A stretch of DNA of 64,000 nucleotides from Sphingopyxis sp. H053 (GTDB lineage: Bacteria; Pseudomonadota; Alphaproteobacteria; Sphingomonadales; Sphingomonadaceae), in the NCBI RefSeq assembly GCF_001468225.1, contig NZ_LNRU01000005.1, forward strand, positions 186,001 to 250,000, in the 5' to 3' direction. The notes beneath the pieces are model-generated. The model was not told the origin of the DNA. It did not search any database and saw only the letters and a list, made by a program, of their open reading frames with translations. A program made the translations under genes and the position numbers. This document shows, piece after piece, positions 53,551 to 61,525 of the stretch. Each line of letters begins with the position of its first letter. Positions within the stretch are counted from its first letter, which is position 1.

Positions 53551-54246
53551 TCACCCTTCGCCCAAAATCCAGTTGACGCCCTCGGCGACATGTATCCGCG
53601 TGGTGTCATAGATCGGCAGCAGATTGGCGTCGGTGTCGACCAGCATCACCAGTTCGGTGCAGGCGAGCACGATCGCCTGGATATCCTGCTTGGCGATATC
53701 GGTGATGAAGGTTTTCATCGTCCGGCGCGAACTTTCGTTCACCTTGCCGAGCATCAGCTCTTCGTAAATGATGCGGTCGATCTCGTCGACGCGGCTCGAG
53801 TCATAGGGTGCGAGCGTCAGCCCGTGGCGCACCAGCCGCTGACGGAACCAGGGTTCGGTCGTCACATTGCGCGTGCCGATCACCGCCGCCGACTTGACCC
53901 CGTCGGCCTTCATCTTCTGGCCGGTTTCGTCGACGATGTGGAGGATCGGGATCGAGATCGCCGCGGCGACATCCTCGGCCACCTTGTGCATCGAATTGGC
54001 TGCGATCATCAGCGCGGTCGCGCCGGCGGCCTCAAGCCGCTGCGCGGAGGCGATCAGCACCTCTTTCGCATGCGTCCACCCTTCAGGGGTCGTGATGCGC
54101 GACAGCTCGCAATAGTTGAGGCTCTCCATCAGGATCGGCGCCGAACAGGCTGTGCCGAGGCGCTTTTGCACCCCCTTGTTGAGATGGCGGTAATAAAGCT
54201 CGGTCGATGCCCAGCTCATCCCTCCGATCAGGCCGATTTTGCGCAT
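53551..54246 (-). CDS. Aspartate/glutamate racemase family protein
   Basis: A 231-residue racemase-fold protein starting MRKIGLIGGMSWASTELYYR. The second catalytic Cys is present in AIVLACTELVML. The first active-site motif reads IAANSMHK: where two-Cys racemases have Cys before Asn and the E. coli L-Asp/Glu racemase has Thr, this protein has Ala. It may be an altered or inactive racemase. No pathway neighbour is seen. Confidence 0.88.
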   Translation of the reverse strand: MRKIGLIGGMSWASTELYYRHLNKGVQKRLGTACSAPILMESLNYCELSRITTPEGWTHAKEVLIASAQRLEAAGATALMIAANSMHKVAEDVAAAISIPILHIVDETGQKMKADGVKSAAVIGTRNVTTEPWFRQRLVRHGLTLAPYDSSRVDEIDRIIYEELMLGKVNESSRRTMKTFITDIAKQDIQAIVLACTELVMLVDTDANLLPIYDTTRIHVAEGVNWILGEG

Positions 54247-54265
54247 ATTGCCCCTTTAAAACACA

Positions 54266-54339
54266 TCGCCCCCGCGTAGGCGGGGGCCGCTATCAAGGCA
54301 GCGCAGGGCTGCCAGCGGCCCCTGCCTTCGCAGGGGCGA
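54266..54339. repeat. Intergenic palindromic repeat, family B, copy 1
   Basis: An imperfect inverted repeat of about 74 bases: TCGCCCCCGCGTAGGCGGGG at one end and CCCCTGCCTTCGCAGGGGCG at the other, each itself a hairpin. It matches the 63761-63850 element at both ends. Confidence 0.8.
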
Positions 54340-54349
54340 CGATTCTTGT

Positions 54350-55834
54350 CTAGTGCCCGCTGCCGCTAAGCGCCTTGACGATGTCGTCGGCCATCTTCTT
54401 GGCATCGCCGAGCAGCATCATCGTCTGGTCCATGTAGAAGACGTCATTGTCGACGCCGGCATAGCCGACCCCGCCCATCGAACGCTTCACGAACAGCACC
54501 GTCTTCGCCTTTTCGACGTCGAGCACGGGCATGCCGTAAATCGGCGACGTCTTGTCGGTCTTCGCCGACGGGTTGGTCACGTCGTTCGCGCCGATGACGA
54601 AGGCGACGTCGGCCTGCGCGAATTCGCCGTTGATGTCCTCGAGCTCGAACACCTCGTCATAGGGGACGTTCGCCTCGGCGAGCAGGACGTTCATATGGCC
54701 GGGCATGCGGCCTGCGACCGGATGGATCGCATATTTGACCGTCACGCCCTCTTTCTTGAGCTGGTCGGCCATTTCGCGGAGCGCGTGCTGCGCCTGCGCG
54801 ACCGCCATGCCGTATCCCGGAACGATGATGACGGTGTCGGCCTGGCTCATCAGGAAGGCCGCGTCTTCGGCGCTGCCGGGTTTCCACGGACGCTGTTCCT
54901 TCGACCCGCCGTCGCTTGGTCCGGCGTCGGCGCCGAAGCCGCCCGCGATGACGCTGATGAAGCTGCGGTTCATCGCGCGGCACATGATGTACGACAGGAT
55001 CGCACCCGACGAGCCGACGAGCGCGCCGGTGATGATCATCGCGGTGTTGCCGAGCGTGAAGCCCATCGCCGCCGCGGCCCAGCCCGAATAGCTGTTGAGC
55101 ATCGACACGACGACCGGCATGTCGGCGCCGCCGATCGGGATGATCAGCAGGAAACCGATAAGGAAGCTGAGCCCGGTAACCGTCCAGAAGATCCACGGGC
55201 TCTGGTCGAAGGTGAAATAGGCGACGAGCCCGATGATCGCGGCGAGCGTGCCGAGGTTGATGATATGCCGCCCCGGCAGCATGATCGGCGACCCCGACAT
55301 ATTGCCGTTGAGTTTCAGGAAGGCGATGACCGACCCCGAGAAGGTGATCGCACCGATCGCGATGCCGAGCCCCATTTCGATCCGGCTGACGGTGAAGATT
55401 TCGCCCGCGGCGTCTGCAATGCCGAACGCTTGTGGATTGAGATAGGCCGCCGCTGCGACCGCGACGGCCGCCAGGCCGACGAGGCTGTGAAAGGCCGCGA
55501 CAAGCTGCGGCATCGCGGTCATCGCGATCCGCCGCGCCATCACGATACCGATCACGGCACCGATCGCGATCGCGACGAGGATTTCGACCAGCCCGACCGT
55601 ATCGAGGAAGCCCTCGGCGGTGGCCGGCGCATGGGTGAGCAGCGTGGTCACGACGGCAATCAACATGCCCGCCATACCGAAACGGTTACCGGCCTGCGCC
55701 GTCGCCGGGCTCGACAGCCCGCGCAGCGCGAGAATGAACAGGACGCCCGCTACCAGATAGGCGACGGAGGCCCAGGGATTAACCGCGAGACCGTGGCCGC
55801 CGGTTGCGGCGGAAAGGATCGACTGAAATTCCAT
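54350..55834 (-). CDS. pntB: NAD(P) transhydrogenase beta subunit
   Basis: The membrane and NADP-binding subunit of the proton-translocating transhydrogenase, which makes NADPH from NADH. It has 494 residues with about nine helices in the first 280 (SVAYLVAGVLFILALRGLS, GWAAAAMGFTLGNTAMIITG) and the NADP-binding C-terminal domain with TVIIVPGYGMAVAQAQHALRE, PVAGRMPGHMNVLLAEA, VIGANDVTNP and KRSMGGVGYAGVDN. pntAB precedes it by one base. Confidence 0.97.
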   Translation of the reverse strand: MEFQSILSAATGGHGLAVNPWASVAYLVAGVLFILALRGLSSPATAQAGNRFGMAGMLIAVVTTLLTHAPATAEGFLDTVGLVEILVAIAIGAVIGIVMARRIAMTAMPQLVAAFHSLVGLAAVAVAAAAYLNPQAFGIADAAGEIFTVSRIEMGLGIAIGAITFSGSVIAFLKLNGNMSGSPIMLPGRHIINLGTLAAIIGLVAYFTFDQSPWIFWTVTGLSFLIGFLLIIPIGGADMPVVVSMLNSYSGWAAAAMGFTLGNTAMIITGALVGSSGAILSYIMCRAMNRSFISVIAGGFGADAGPSDGGSKEQRPWKPGSAEDAAFLMSQADTVIIVPGYGMAVAQAQHALREMADQLKKEGVTVKYAIHPVAGRMPGHMNVLLAEANVPYDEVFELEDINGEFAQADVAFVIGANDVTNPSAKTDKTSPIYGMPVLDVEKAKTVLFVKRSMGGVGYAGVDNDVFYMDQTMMLLGDAKKMADDIVKALSGSGH

Positions 55835-55835
55835 C

Positions 55836-56117
55836 TCAGCGCTCCTTCTTCTTGTACATCGCCAGCATGCGCGCGGTGACGGCGAAGCCGCCGAAGATAT
55901 TGATGCTCGCCATCACGACCGCGGCGAGGCCGAGCCATTTGGACGAGGCCGAACCCGCGGCGGCGCTGGCAATCAGCGCGCCGACGATGATCACCGACGA
56001 AATGGCGTTGGTGACGCTCATCAACGGCGTGTGCAGCGCCGGGGTCACCGACCAGACGACGAAATAGCCGACAAAGCAGGCCAGTACGAAAATTGAAAAA
56101 ATCGCGATAAAATCCAC
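55836..56117 (-). CDS. pntAB: NAD(P) transhydrogenase alpha subunit 2 (membrane part)
   Basis: A 93-residue membrane subunit with three helices ([59 protein letters not shown]). The GTG start at 56117 is preceded by GGGGAGCGAG; the open frame upstream is not coding. In three-subunit transhydrogenases it is usually directly downstream of pntAA, but here three FAS1 genes lie between. Confidence 0.93.
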   Translation of the reverse strand: MDFIAIFSIFVLACFVGYFVVWSVTPALHTPLMSVTNAISSVIIVGALIASAAAGSASSKWLGLAAVVMASINIFGGFAVTARMLAMYKKKER

Positions 56118-56190
56118 GGGCTCGCTCCCCTGCTGATTCCGTTTCGCGCACCTCTTGCCGCGCGCCGCCGAATGTGTCGACTCCAAAGCT

Positions 56191-56238
56191 CCCAAAAAGA
56201 AGCGCCCGCATTTCTGACCAAGAGAAATGCGGGCGCTT
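56191..56238 (-). terminator. Strong terminator after the first fasciclin gene
   Basis: A perfect 16-bp stem (AAGCGCCCGCATTTCT / AGAAATGCGGGCGCTT) with a 7-base loop is followed on the minus strand by CTTTTTGGG. It separates the fasciclin genes from pntAB. Confidence 0.9.
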
Positions 56239-56282
56239 TGCGACATAAAATATCGCTTTGCCGGGCCAGCCGGCGATGTTTT

Positions 56283-56888
56283 TTACATTTTCGGGACGAG
56301 CACCGCGTCGACGACATGGACGACACCGTTCGACTGGCCGATATCGGCCTGCGTCACCGTCGCCTTGTTGCCGCTGGCGCTGGTCAGCAAAATGGTGTCG
56401 CCGCTCCTGGTTGCGGTCAGATCCTGCCCGTCGGCGGTCTTGAGCACGGCCTTGCCGCCGCCTTCGGCGATCTTCGCGTCAAGGTCCGCCGCGGTCAGCT
56501 TGCCCGGAATGACATGATATTTGAGTACGCCGGCGAGCACATCCTTCTGCGCCGGGCGCATCCAGCCGTCGCGCGTCACCGGCGGCACCTGCACAAAGGC
56601 GGCGTCGTTCGGAGCGAACACGGTGAATGGCCCCGCGCCCGAGAGCGTTTGCGCCAGACCAGCCTGCGTCACCGCCGCGGCCAGCGACTTGTGATCGGGC
56701 GAGGCCGCGAGGTTGGCGGCGATGGTGCTGCTCGCCAGCATCGCCGACGGGCCGGCAGCGGGCGTCGCGGGCACCGCGGTTTCGCCGCCCGCGACGGTGG
56801 TCGTCTCGGTCGGCGTTTCCTTCTTGTCGCCGCAGCCCGACAGCGCGAGCGCGGCCGCTGCGGCCGTCAAGATCAGATGGGTTTTCAT
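56283..56888 (-). CDS. Fasciclin (FAS1) domain lipoprotein
   Basis: A 201-residue protein with lipobox signal MKTHLILTAAAAALALSGCG and the FAS1 fold: SLAAAVTQAGLAQTLSGAG, PFTVFAPNDAAFVQVP, LKYHVIPGKL and NGVVHVVDAVLVP. GGATAAGGAT precedes the ATG at 56888. The linker is rich in Thr and Pro. FAS1 proteins act in adhesion or protein-protein contact at the surface; role here unknown. Confidence 0.93.
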   Translation of the reverse strand: MKTHLILTAAAAALALSGCGDKKETPTETTTVAGGETAVPATPAAGPSAMLASSTIAANLAASPDHKSLAAAVTQAGLAQTLSGAGPFTVFAPNDAAFVQVPPVTRDGWMRPAQKDVLAGVLKYHVIPGKLTAADLDAKIAEGGGKAVLKTADGQDLTATRSGDTILLTSASGNKATVTQADIGQSNGVVHVVDAVLVPKM

Positions 56889-56929
56889 ATCCTTATCCTT
56901 TCGAAAGCCGGACGCAGCGGCGCGAATCA

Positions 56930-57535
56930 TCAGCCGAGGCTGGGCATCAACACGCCGTTGATGACGTGAATATTACCGTTCGACTGCTCGACGTCGGGCT
57001 GGGTGATGAAGCCGCTGCTGCCCTGCGTGCCGTCGACCTTGATGTTGCCCTGCACCTCGGTGAAGGTCAGCGTCTCGCCTTCGACGGTCGCGAGCGTCGC
57101 CTTGCCGCCGCCGGCCTTGATCTTCGCGTAAAGATCCTCGGCGGTCACGCGGCCCGGAACGACATGATAGGTCAGCACCTTCGCAAGCGATTCGGTATTG
57201 TTCGGGTTCATCAGCCAGTCGGTCATCGGCTGCGGGACCGCGGCGAAGGCCTGGTCGGTCGGCGCGAAGATCGTGAAGGGCTGGCCCGCGAGCTTGTCCG
57301 ACACGCCCGCCGCGGTCAGCGCGGTGGCCAGCGTCTTGTGGTCGGGCTTGGCGGCGATTTCGAGCGCGATGCCGGTGGGCTGCGCGGGTGCCGCAGGAGC
57401 AGCGGCTTCAGCCGGAGCGGCGGCGTCGGCGGCGACTTCAGCGGCTTCGGCCGGCGCGGCGGTTTCCTGTGCGTAAACGGGCGACAGGGTGGCAAGCACA
57501 AGGAGGGGAGTGGCGAAAAGCTTCGCAGACGACAT
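56930..57535 (-). CDS. Fasciclin (FAS1) domain exported protein
   Basis: A 201-residue protein with a signal peptide ending LSPVYAQ (no lipobox), a low-complexity Ala/Pro/Glu linker (ETAAPAEAAEVAADAAAPAE) and a FAS1 domain with PFTIFAPTDQAFAAVP, LTYHVVPGRV and NGNIHVINGVLMP. The ATG at 57535 is used; a TTG three bases upstream is in frame. It lies 41 bases upstream of the previous fasciclin gene. Confidence 0.93.
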   Translation of the reverse strand: MSSAKLFATPLLVLATLSPVYAQETAAPAEAAEVAADAAAPAEAAAPAAPAQPTGIALEIAAKPDHKTLATALTAAGVSDKLAGQPFTIFAPTDQAFAAVPQPMTDWLMNPNNTESLAKVLTYHVVPGRVTAEDLYAKIKAGGGKATLATVEGETLTFTEVQGNIKVDGTQGSSGFITQPDVEQSNGNIHVINGVLMPSLG

Positions 57536-57560
57536 CAATCATTCTCCAACTGGTTGAAAC

Positions 57561-57581
57561 TCAGGGTTTGGGAAACCCTGA
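57561..57581. promoter_or_regulatory. Perfect palindrome upstream of the second fasciclin gene
   Basis: TCAGGGTTT-GGG-AAACCCTGA has 9-bp arms, 26 bases upstream of the start codon. It could be a repressor site for the fasciclin genes. The regulator is unknown. Confidence 0.55.
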
Positions 57582-57607
57582 ACGCATAGTAACCAAAGGA
57601 GGTTTCA

Positions 57608-57635
57608 TGAAAAGGCCGAAAACGGCCATTTTCTG
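57608..57635 (-). terminator. Weak terminator-like hairpin between fasciclin genes
   Basis: On the minus strand AAAATGGCCG-TTTT-CGGCCTTTTC forms a five to eight-pair stem with a T-rich tail. It lies in the 238-base gap between the second and third fasciclin genes, after the stronger hairpin near 57720-57754. Confidence 0.55.
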
Positions 57636-57709
57636 ATAAATGATAGGTCGCTCGTGCGAACCCGGATTATACCAGGCAGCCGGGACCCCGCTGAAACCGG
57701 AAACCCGGG

Positions 57710-57754
57710 TCAAAAGGAACGGCCTCGCATTTCCCTGGCGGGGATGCGAGGCCG
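57710..57754 (-). terminator. Terminator after the third fasciclin gene
   Basis: A perfect 11-bp stem CGGCCTCGCAT/ATGCGAGGCCG with a 13-base loop begins 19 bases after the stop and is followed on the minus strand by TTCCTTTTG. Confidence 0.85.
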
Positions 57755-57773
57755 ATCAAGCCTGATATTGCGG

Positions 57774-58403
57774 TTACATCTTCGGCGTCAGCACCCCGTC
57801 AACGACGTGGATGACACCATTCGATTGGTTGACATCGGGTTGGGTCACCGTCGCCTTGCTGCCGTCGGCTCCGGCAAGCGTGACCGTATTGCCGCTCATC
57901 GTGGCGGTCAGATCCTGCCCGTTCACGGTTTTGAGCATCGCCTTGCCGCCGCCCTCGGTAATCTTGGCGGCGATATCCGCTGCACTCATCTTGCCAGCAA
58001 CGACGTGATATTTGAGCACGTCGCCGAGAACGGTTTTCTGCGCCGGGCGCATCAACCCGTCGAGTGTCGCCTTCGGCACCTTTGCGAAGGCATCGTCGGT
58101 GGGCGCAAAGACCGTGAAGGGGCCTGCGCCCTTCAAAGTATCGACCAGCCCGGCCTGAGTCACCGCGGCGACGAGTGTCTTGTGAATCGGCGACGCCATT
58201 GCATTTTCGACGATCGTCTTGGTCGGGAACATTTCGGCGCCCCCAACCATCGGGTTGGTGCCGGTCGCCATTGTATCGGCAGGCATCGCCTCTTCCGCGG
58301 CGACGGTGGTGGTTTCGGTGGGCGGCGTTTCGGAGGTTTTACCGCATGCGGTAAGCCCGAGTGCGACCGTCAGAGCGGCCGAAGTAAGATATGCGATTTT
58401 TAT
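57774..58403 (-). CDS. Fasciclin (FAS1) domain lipoprotein with unusual start
   Basis: A FAS1 lipoprotein of about 209 residues. Its mature part is TLVAAVTQAGLVDTLKGAGP, VFAPTDDAFAKVP, LKYHVVAGKM and NGVIHVVDGVLTPK, closest to the first fasciclin protein. The signal peptide would be IKIAYLTSAALTVALGLTAC but the first codon there is ATA, with GGAGA six bases upstream. Alternatively a one-base contraction in the AAAAA run after the ATG at 58409 would put an ATG in frame, and the longer frame from 58514 lacks a signal peptide at its start. The start is therefore uncertain. Confidence 0.85.
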   Translation of the reverse strand: MKIAYLTSAALTVALGLTACGKTSETPPTETTTVAAEEAMPADTMATGTNPMVGGAEMFPTKTIVENAMASPIHKTLVAAVTQAGLVDTLKGAGPFTVFAPTDDAFAKVPKATLDGLMRPAQKTVLGDVLKYHVVAGKMSAADIAAKITEGGGKAMLKTVNGQDLTATMSGNTVTLAGADGSKATVTQPDVNQSNGVIHVVDGVLTPKM

Positions 58404-58533
58404 GCATCGTCTCCACGGAGTCGGGAAAGATTTTCCCTCTCGCTTAGAGACCCGCGGCCGCCCGCATTGTTCCGTATTTTGCCGGAAATTCACGAGCGGC
58501 TGCGACGGAAGCAAATGATATTTCCCGGTTCCG

Positions 58534-59655
58534 TTACCCCAGCAACCGCTCGTTCACGACCTTGCCGCCCTGCGTCAGGCGCACGGCATTGCCGATTTCC
58601 TCGTCGAGCACCGGCTTGCCGGTTTCCTTGTCCCAGAAGGCCGAGAGGAAGTTGAACAGGTTGCGGCTGAACAGCGCGCTGGTATCGGCGGGCATCAGCG
58701 CCGCTATATTCTTCGCGCCGATCACGGTGACGCCGTGGATCTTCTTCGCCTCGCCCGAGACCGAGCCTTCGACATTGCCGCCGCTTTCGGCTGCCATGTC
58801 GACGATCACGCTGCCGCTGCGCATCGTCGCGAGCTGCGCGTCGCTGATGAGCCGCGGCGCGGGGCGCCCCGGGATCAGCGCGGTGGTGATGACGATGTCC
58901 TGCTTGGCGATGTGCGATGACACGAGTTCGGCCTGCGCCGCCTTATATTCGTCGGACATTTCGGTGGCATAGCCGCCCGCGCCCTCGCCCTCGATCCCCG
59001 CGACGCTCTCGACGAAGATCGGCTTGGCGCCGAGCGACATGATCTGTTCTTTGGTCGCGGCGCGCACGTCGGTCGCGCTGACCTGTGCGCCGAGGCGGCG
59101 CGCGGTCGCGATCGCCTGAAGCCCGGCGACGCCGACGCCCATCACGAACGCCTTGGCAGCGCTGACGGTGCCCGCGGCGGTCATCATCATCGGAAAGGCG
59201 CGGCCATAGGCGTTCGCCGCGATCAGCACGGCCTTGTAGCCCGCGAGATTCGCCTGGCTCGACAAGATGTCCATCGACTGCGCGCGGGTGATGCGCGGCA
59301 TGAATTCCATCGCGAGCGCCTCGAGCCCGAGCTTCGCATAGGCGTCGACGCGTTCGCGCTCGCCGAACGGGTTGAGACCTGCGGCGAGCCAGGCGCCCTC
59401 GGCAAAGCCCGAAAGCCCCTTGGGATCGGGCCCCTGAATCGCGAGGATGATGTTCGCGCCCTTCAGCGCGTCGGCGCGGCTGCCGACGCTCGCGCCCGCG
59501 GCGCTATAATCAGCATCGGCGATCGAGGCTTGTTCACCTGCCCCCGATTCGACGGCAACTTCGGCGCCCAGGCCAATGAATTTCTTCACGGTTTCCGGGG
59601 TCGCGGCGACGCGGGTCTCGCCTTCGGCGAGCTCCCTCAGGACAGCAATGCGCAT
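58534..59655 (-). CDS. pntAA: NAD(P) transhydrogenase alpha subunit 1
   Basis: The NAD-binding subunit of the transhydrogenase, 373 residues. It starts MRIAVLRELAEGETRVAATP, and shows SADYSAAGA-type strands, GVGVAGLQAIATARRLGAQVSATD as the Rossmann fold and GSVIVDMAAESGGNVEGS. First of the pnt genes; it ends 20 bases before the longest frame of the third fasciclin gene begins. Normally followed by pntAB and pntB. Confidence 0.96.
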   Translation of the reverse strand: MRIAVLRELAEGETRVAATPETVKKFIGLGAEVAVESGAGEQASIADADYSAAGASVGSRADALKGANIILAIQGPDPKGLSGFAEGAWLAAGLNPFGERERVDAYAKLGLEALAMEFMPRITRAQSMDILSSQANLAGYKAVLIAANAYGRAFPMMMTAAGTVSAAKAFVMGVGVAGLQAIATARRLGAQVSATDVRAATKEQIMSLGAKPIFVESVAGIEGEGAGGYATEMSDEYKAAQAELVSSHIAKQDIVITTALIPGRPAPRLISDAQLATMRSGSVIVDMAAESGGNVEGSVSGEAKKIHGVTVIGAKNIAALMPADTSALFSRNLFNFLSAFWDKETGKPVLDEEIGNAVRLTQGGKVVNERLLG

Positions 59656-59664
59656 GCCGTTCGA

Positions 59665-59787
59665 TCAGGACGCGATGAGAAGGACGACGCCGATGACGAC
59701 GACCGCGGTGATGATCGAGCCGATCTTGAACAGGCTGATGAAACCCGCATAGGTTTCTTCGGCTGCCTTCATTTCCTGCTGTGCCAT
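59665..59787 (-). CDS. aa3-type cytochrome c oxidase subunit IV
   Basis: A 40-residue single-helix protein (MAQQEMKAAEETYAGFISLF then KIGSIITAVVVIGVVLLIAS), the small alphaproteobacterial subunit of aa3 oxidase. It lies nine bases before pntAA on the same strand. The rest of the oxidase is not in the window. Confidence 0.9.
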   Translation of the reverse strand: MAQQEMKAAEETYAGFISLFKIGSIITAVVVIGVVLLIAS

Positions 59788-59967
59788 CGCTTTTCCCCTT
59801 AAACGGTCAATTACTGTGCGCGAACGCACAGCGCCGCACCCAGAATCGGTTATCGCGCCGGTCTTAGCTACGCGCCCCGCGATGCTCAAGTGCGGGTTTG
59901 GCCGCTGGACTTAACTGTGGGAAAAGACGAATGCCCTTAATCGCCCTTTTACCCCTATCGGATACAC

Positions 59968-61461
59968 ATGCAGCCCTCAGCAGAACAAACCCATAGCAAT
60001 GTCGGTTCAGGGGGCAGATTCGGAACGATGACGAACACGCGCGACACGCGAATGGTGATGATCGTCGACAGCGAGCCTGCCCAGCAGCGCTTTCTGGCGG
60101 CCCTTGTATCGCGCGGCGGCTGGCGCAGCGTCATCGCCGCGGACACCGACACCGCGCTTGCCAAACTCGGCACGCAGGAAGGCATGGCGCTCGACGCCGT
60201 TCTCGTCGATCAGGGCGCGCCGGGGATGGATATTTCCGAATTCGTCGGCGAACTGCGCCGCTGGCGGCCCGCGCTGCCGCTCGTCGTGATCACGATGCGC
60301 AACGGGGTCGAGGTCGCGGTCGGCGCGATGCGCGCCGGGGCGAGCGACTTCGTCCAGAAACCGATCGCGCCCGACCGGCTGCTCGAAGCGCTCGACCGCG
60401 TCGTGTCGACCAGCGGCCCGCAGGGCGAATTGCGTCCGCTCACCGAAAAGCTGCGCGCACCGCTCGCTTTCGAGGAAATCATCGGGTCGAGCCCCAATTT
60501 CCGCAGCGCGCTGGCGATCGCCGCCAAGGCCGCGCGCGCGCGCGTACCGGTGATGATCAACGGCAAGCCCGGCACCGGCAAGGAAGTCTTTGCCCGCGCG
60601 ATCCACAGCGCCAGCCCGCGCGCGCGCGGCCAGCTCGTCATGGTCGATTGCTCGGCGGTGTCCCCCGGTCTCATCGGATCGGGGCTGTTCGGCCACGAAC
60701 GCGGCGCCTTTGCCGGCGCGTTCGACCGCCAGGTCGGGCGGCTCGTCCAGGCCGACGGCGGCAGCATCATCATCGACCATGTCGAATGCATCCCGCTCGA
60801 AACGCAAGCGAAGCTCGTCGAATTCCTGAATTCCGGTGAGGTGCAGATGATCGGCGGATCGATCCGCCAGAGCGTCGATGTGCGCATCATCGCGACCAGC
60901 ACGAGCCCGCTCGACAAGCTGATCGAGGCCGGCCACTTCCGCGAAGACCTGTTCTACGCGCTGTCGAGCGCCCAATTCACCCTGCCCTCGCTCTCCGAGC
61001 GCCGCGGCGACGTCGGACCGCTCGCGCGGCATCTGCTCGCGCGCATCGGCGGCCTGCCGGGCATGGGGCCGATCGGGGTCACCGACGACGCGCTGCGCCT
61101 GCTTGCCGCTTATGCCTGGCCGGGCAATGTCCGCCAGCTTCAGGACGTGCTGTTCCGCGCTGCGGTGAACAGCACCACCGATGTCCTCACCAGCGCCGAT
61201 TTCCGCGCGATCGAGGCGACGCTCGGCGGCGGCAGCCCGAGCGGCGAAGGCGAGATCGCGATCAACGGCGAGGCGATCGGCGTCACATTGTACCTGCCCG
61301 ACGGCAACCTCCGCCCGCTCGAGGAAATCGAGGCCGACGTCATCCGCCTCGCAATCGGCCATTATCGCGGCCGCATGAGCGAAGTCGCCCGCCGCCTCGG
61401 CATCGGCCGCTCGACGCTCTATCGCAAATTGAGCGACCTGGGGATCGATACGGCCGCTTAA
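59968..61461 (+). CDS. NtrC-like response regulator with altered ATPase motifs
   Basis: A 497-residue three-domain regulator. The receiver (MVMIVDSEPAQQ, VLVDQGAPGMDISEF, FVQKPIAPDRLLEAL) keeps the phospho-Asp and Lys. The central AAA+ domain has Walker A NGKPGTGKEVFARAI, but the GAFTGA loop reads GAFAGAF and Walker B reads GGSIIIDHVEC instead of DE. The arginine finger HFREDLFYAL and PGNVRQLQD remain. The C-terminus has a Fis-type helix-turn-helix (MSEVARRLGIGRSTLYRKLSDLGI). Changes like these are seen in regulators that no longer activate sigma-54 RNA polymerase. A start at 60028 (MTNTRDTRMVMIVDSE) is also possible. Confidence 0.9.
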   Translation: MQPSAEQTHSNVGSGGRFGTMTNTRDTRMVMIVDSEPAQQRFLAALVSRGGWRSVIAADTDTALAKLGTQEGMALDAVLVDQGAPGMDISEFVGELRRWRPALPLVVITMRNGVEVAVGAMRAGASDFVQKPIAPDRLLEALDRVVSTSGPQGELRPLTEKLRAPLAFEEIIGSSPNFRSALAIAAKAARARVPVMINGKPGTGKEVFARAIHSASPRARGQLVMVDCSAVSPGLIGSGLFGHERGAFAGAFDRQVGRLVQADGGSIIIDHVECIPLETQAKLVEFLNSGEVQMIGGSIRQSVDVRIIATSTSPLDKLIEAGHFREDLFYALSSAQFTLPSLSERRGDVGPLARHLLARIGGLPGMGPIGVTDDALRLLAAYAWPGNVRQLQDVLFRAAVNSTTDVLTSADFRAIEATLGGGSPSGEGEIAINGEAIGVTLYLPDGNLRPLEEIEADVIRLAIGHYRGRMSEVARRLGIGRSTLYRKLSDLGIDTAA

Positions 61462-61480
61462 TATAAGTCTAGACTTATAT
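61461..61480. promoter_or_regulatory. Perfect 20-bp palindromic operator
   Basis: ATATAAGTCTAGACTTATAT is fully self-complementary, 46 bases upstream of the SRPBCC gene start. Another half-site GACTTAT recurs at 61488-61494. It is the likely binding site of the ArsR-type regulator encoded downstream. A -35-like TTGACG lies between the two. Confidence 0.8.
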
Positions 61481-61525
61481 AATTGACGACTTATCTATTC
61501 TCCGAATTCAATCGGGAGAATCATC

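Noticed and set aside
54353..55879. Plus-strand open frame of 508 codons opposite pntB
   Set aside because: Highly charged shadow frame (His, Arg, Asp rich) with no domain; the minus strand is a clear transhydrogenase subunit.
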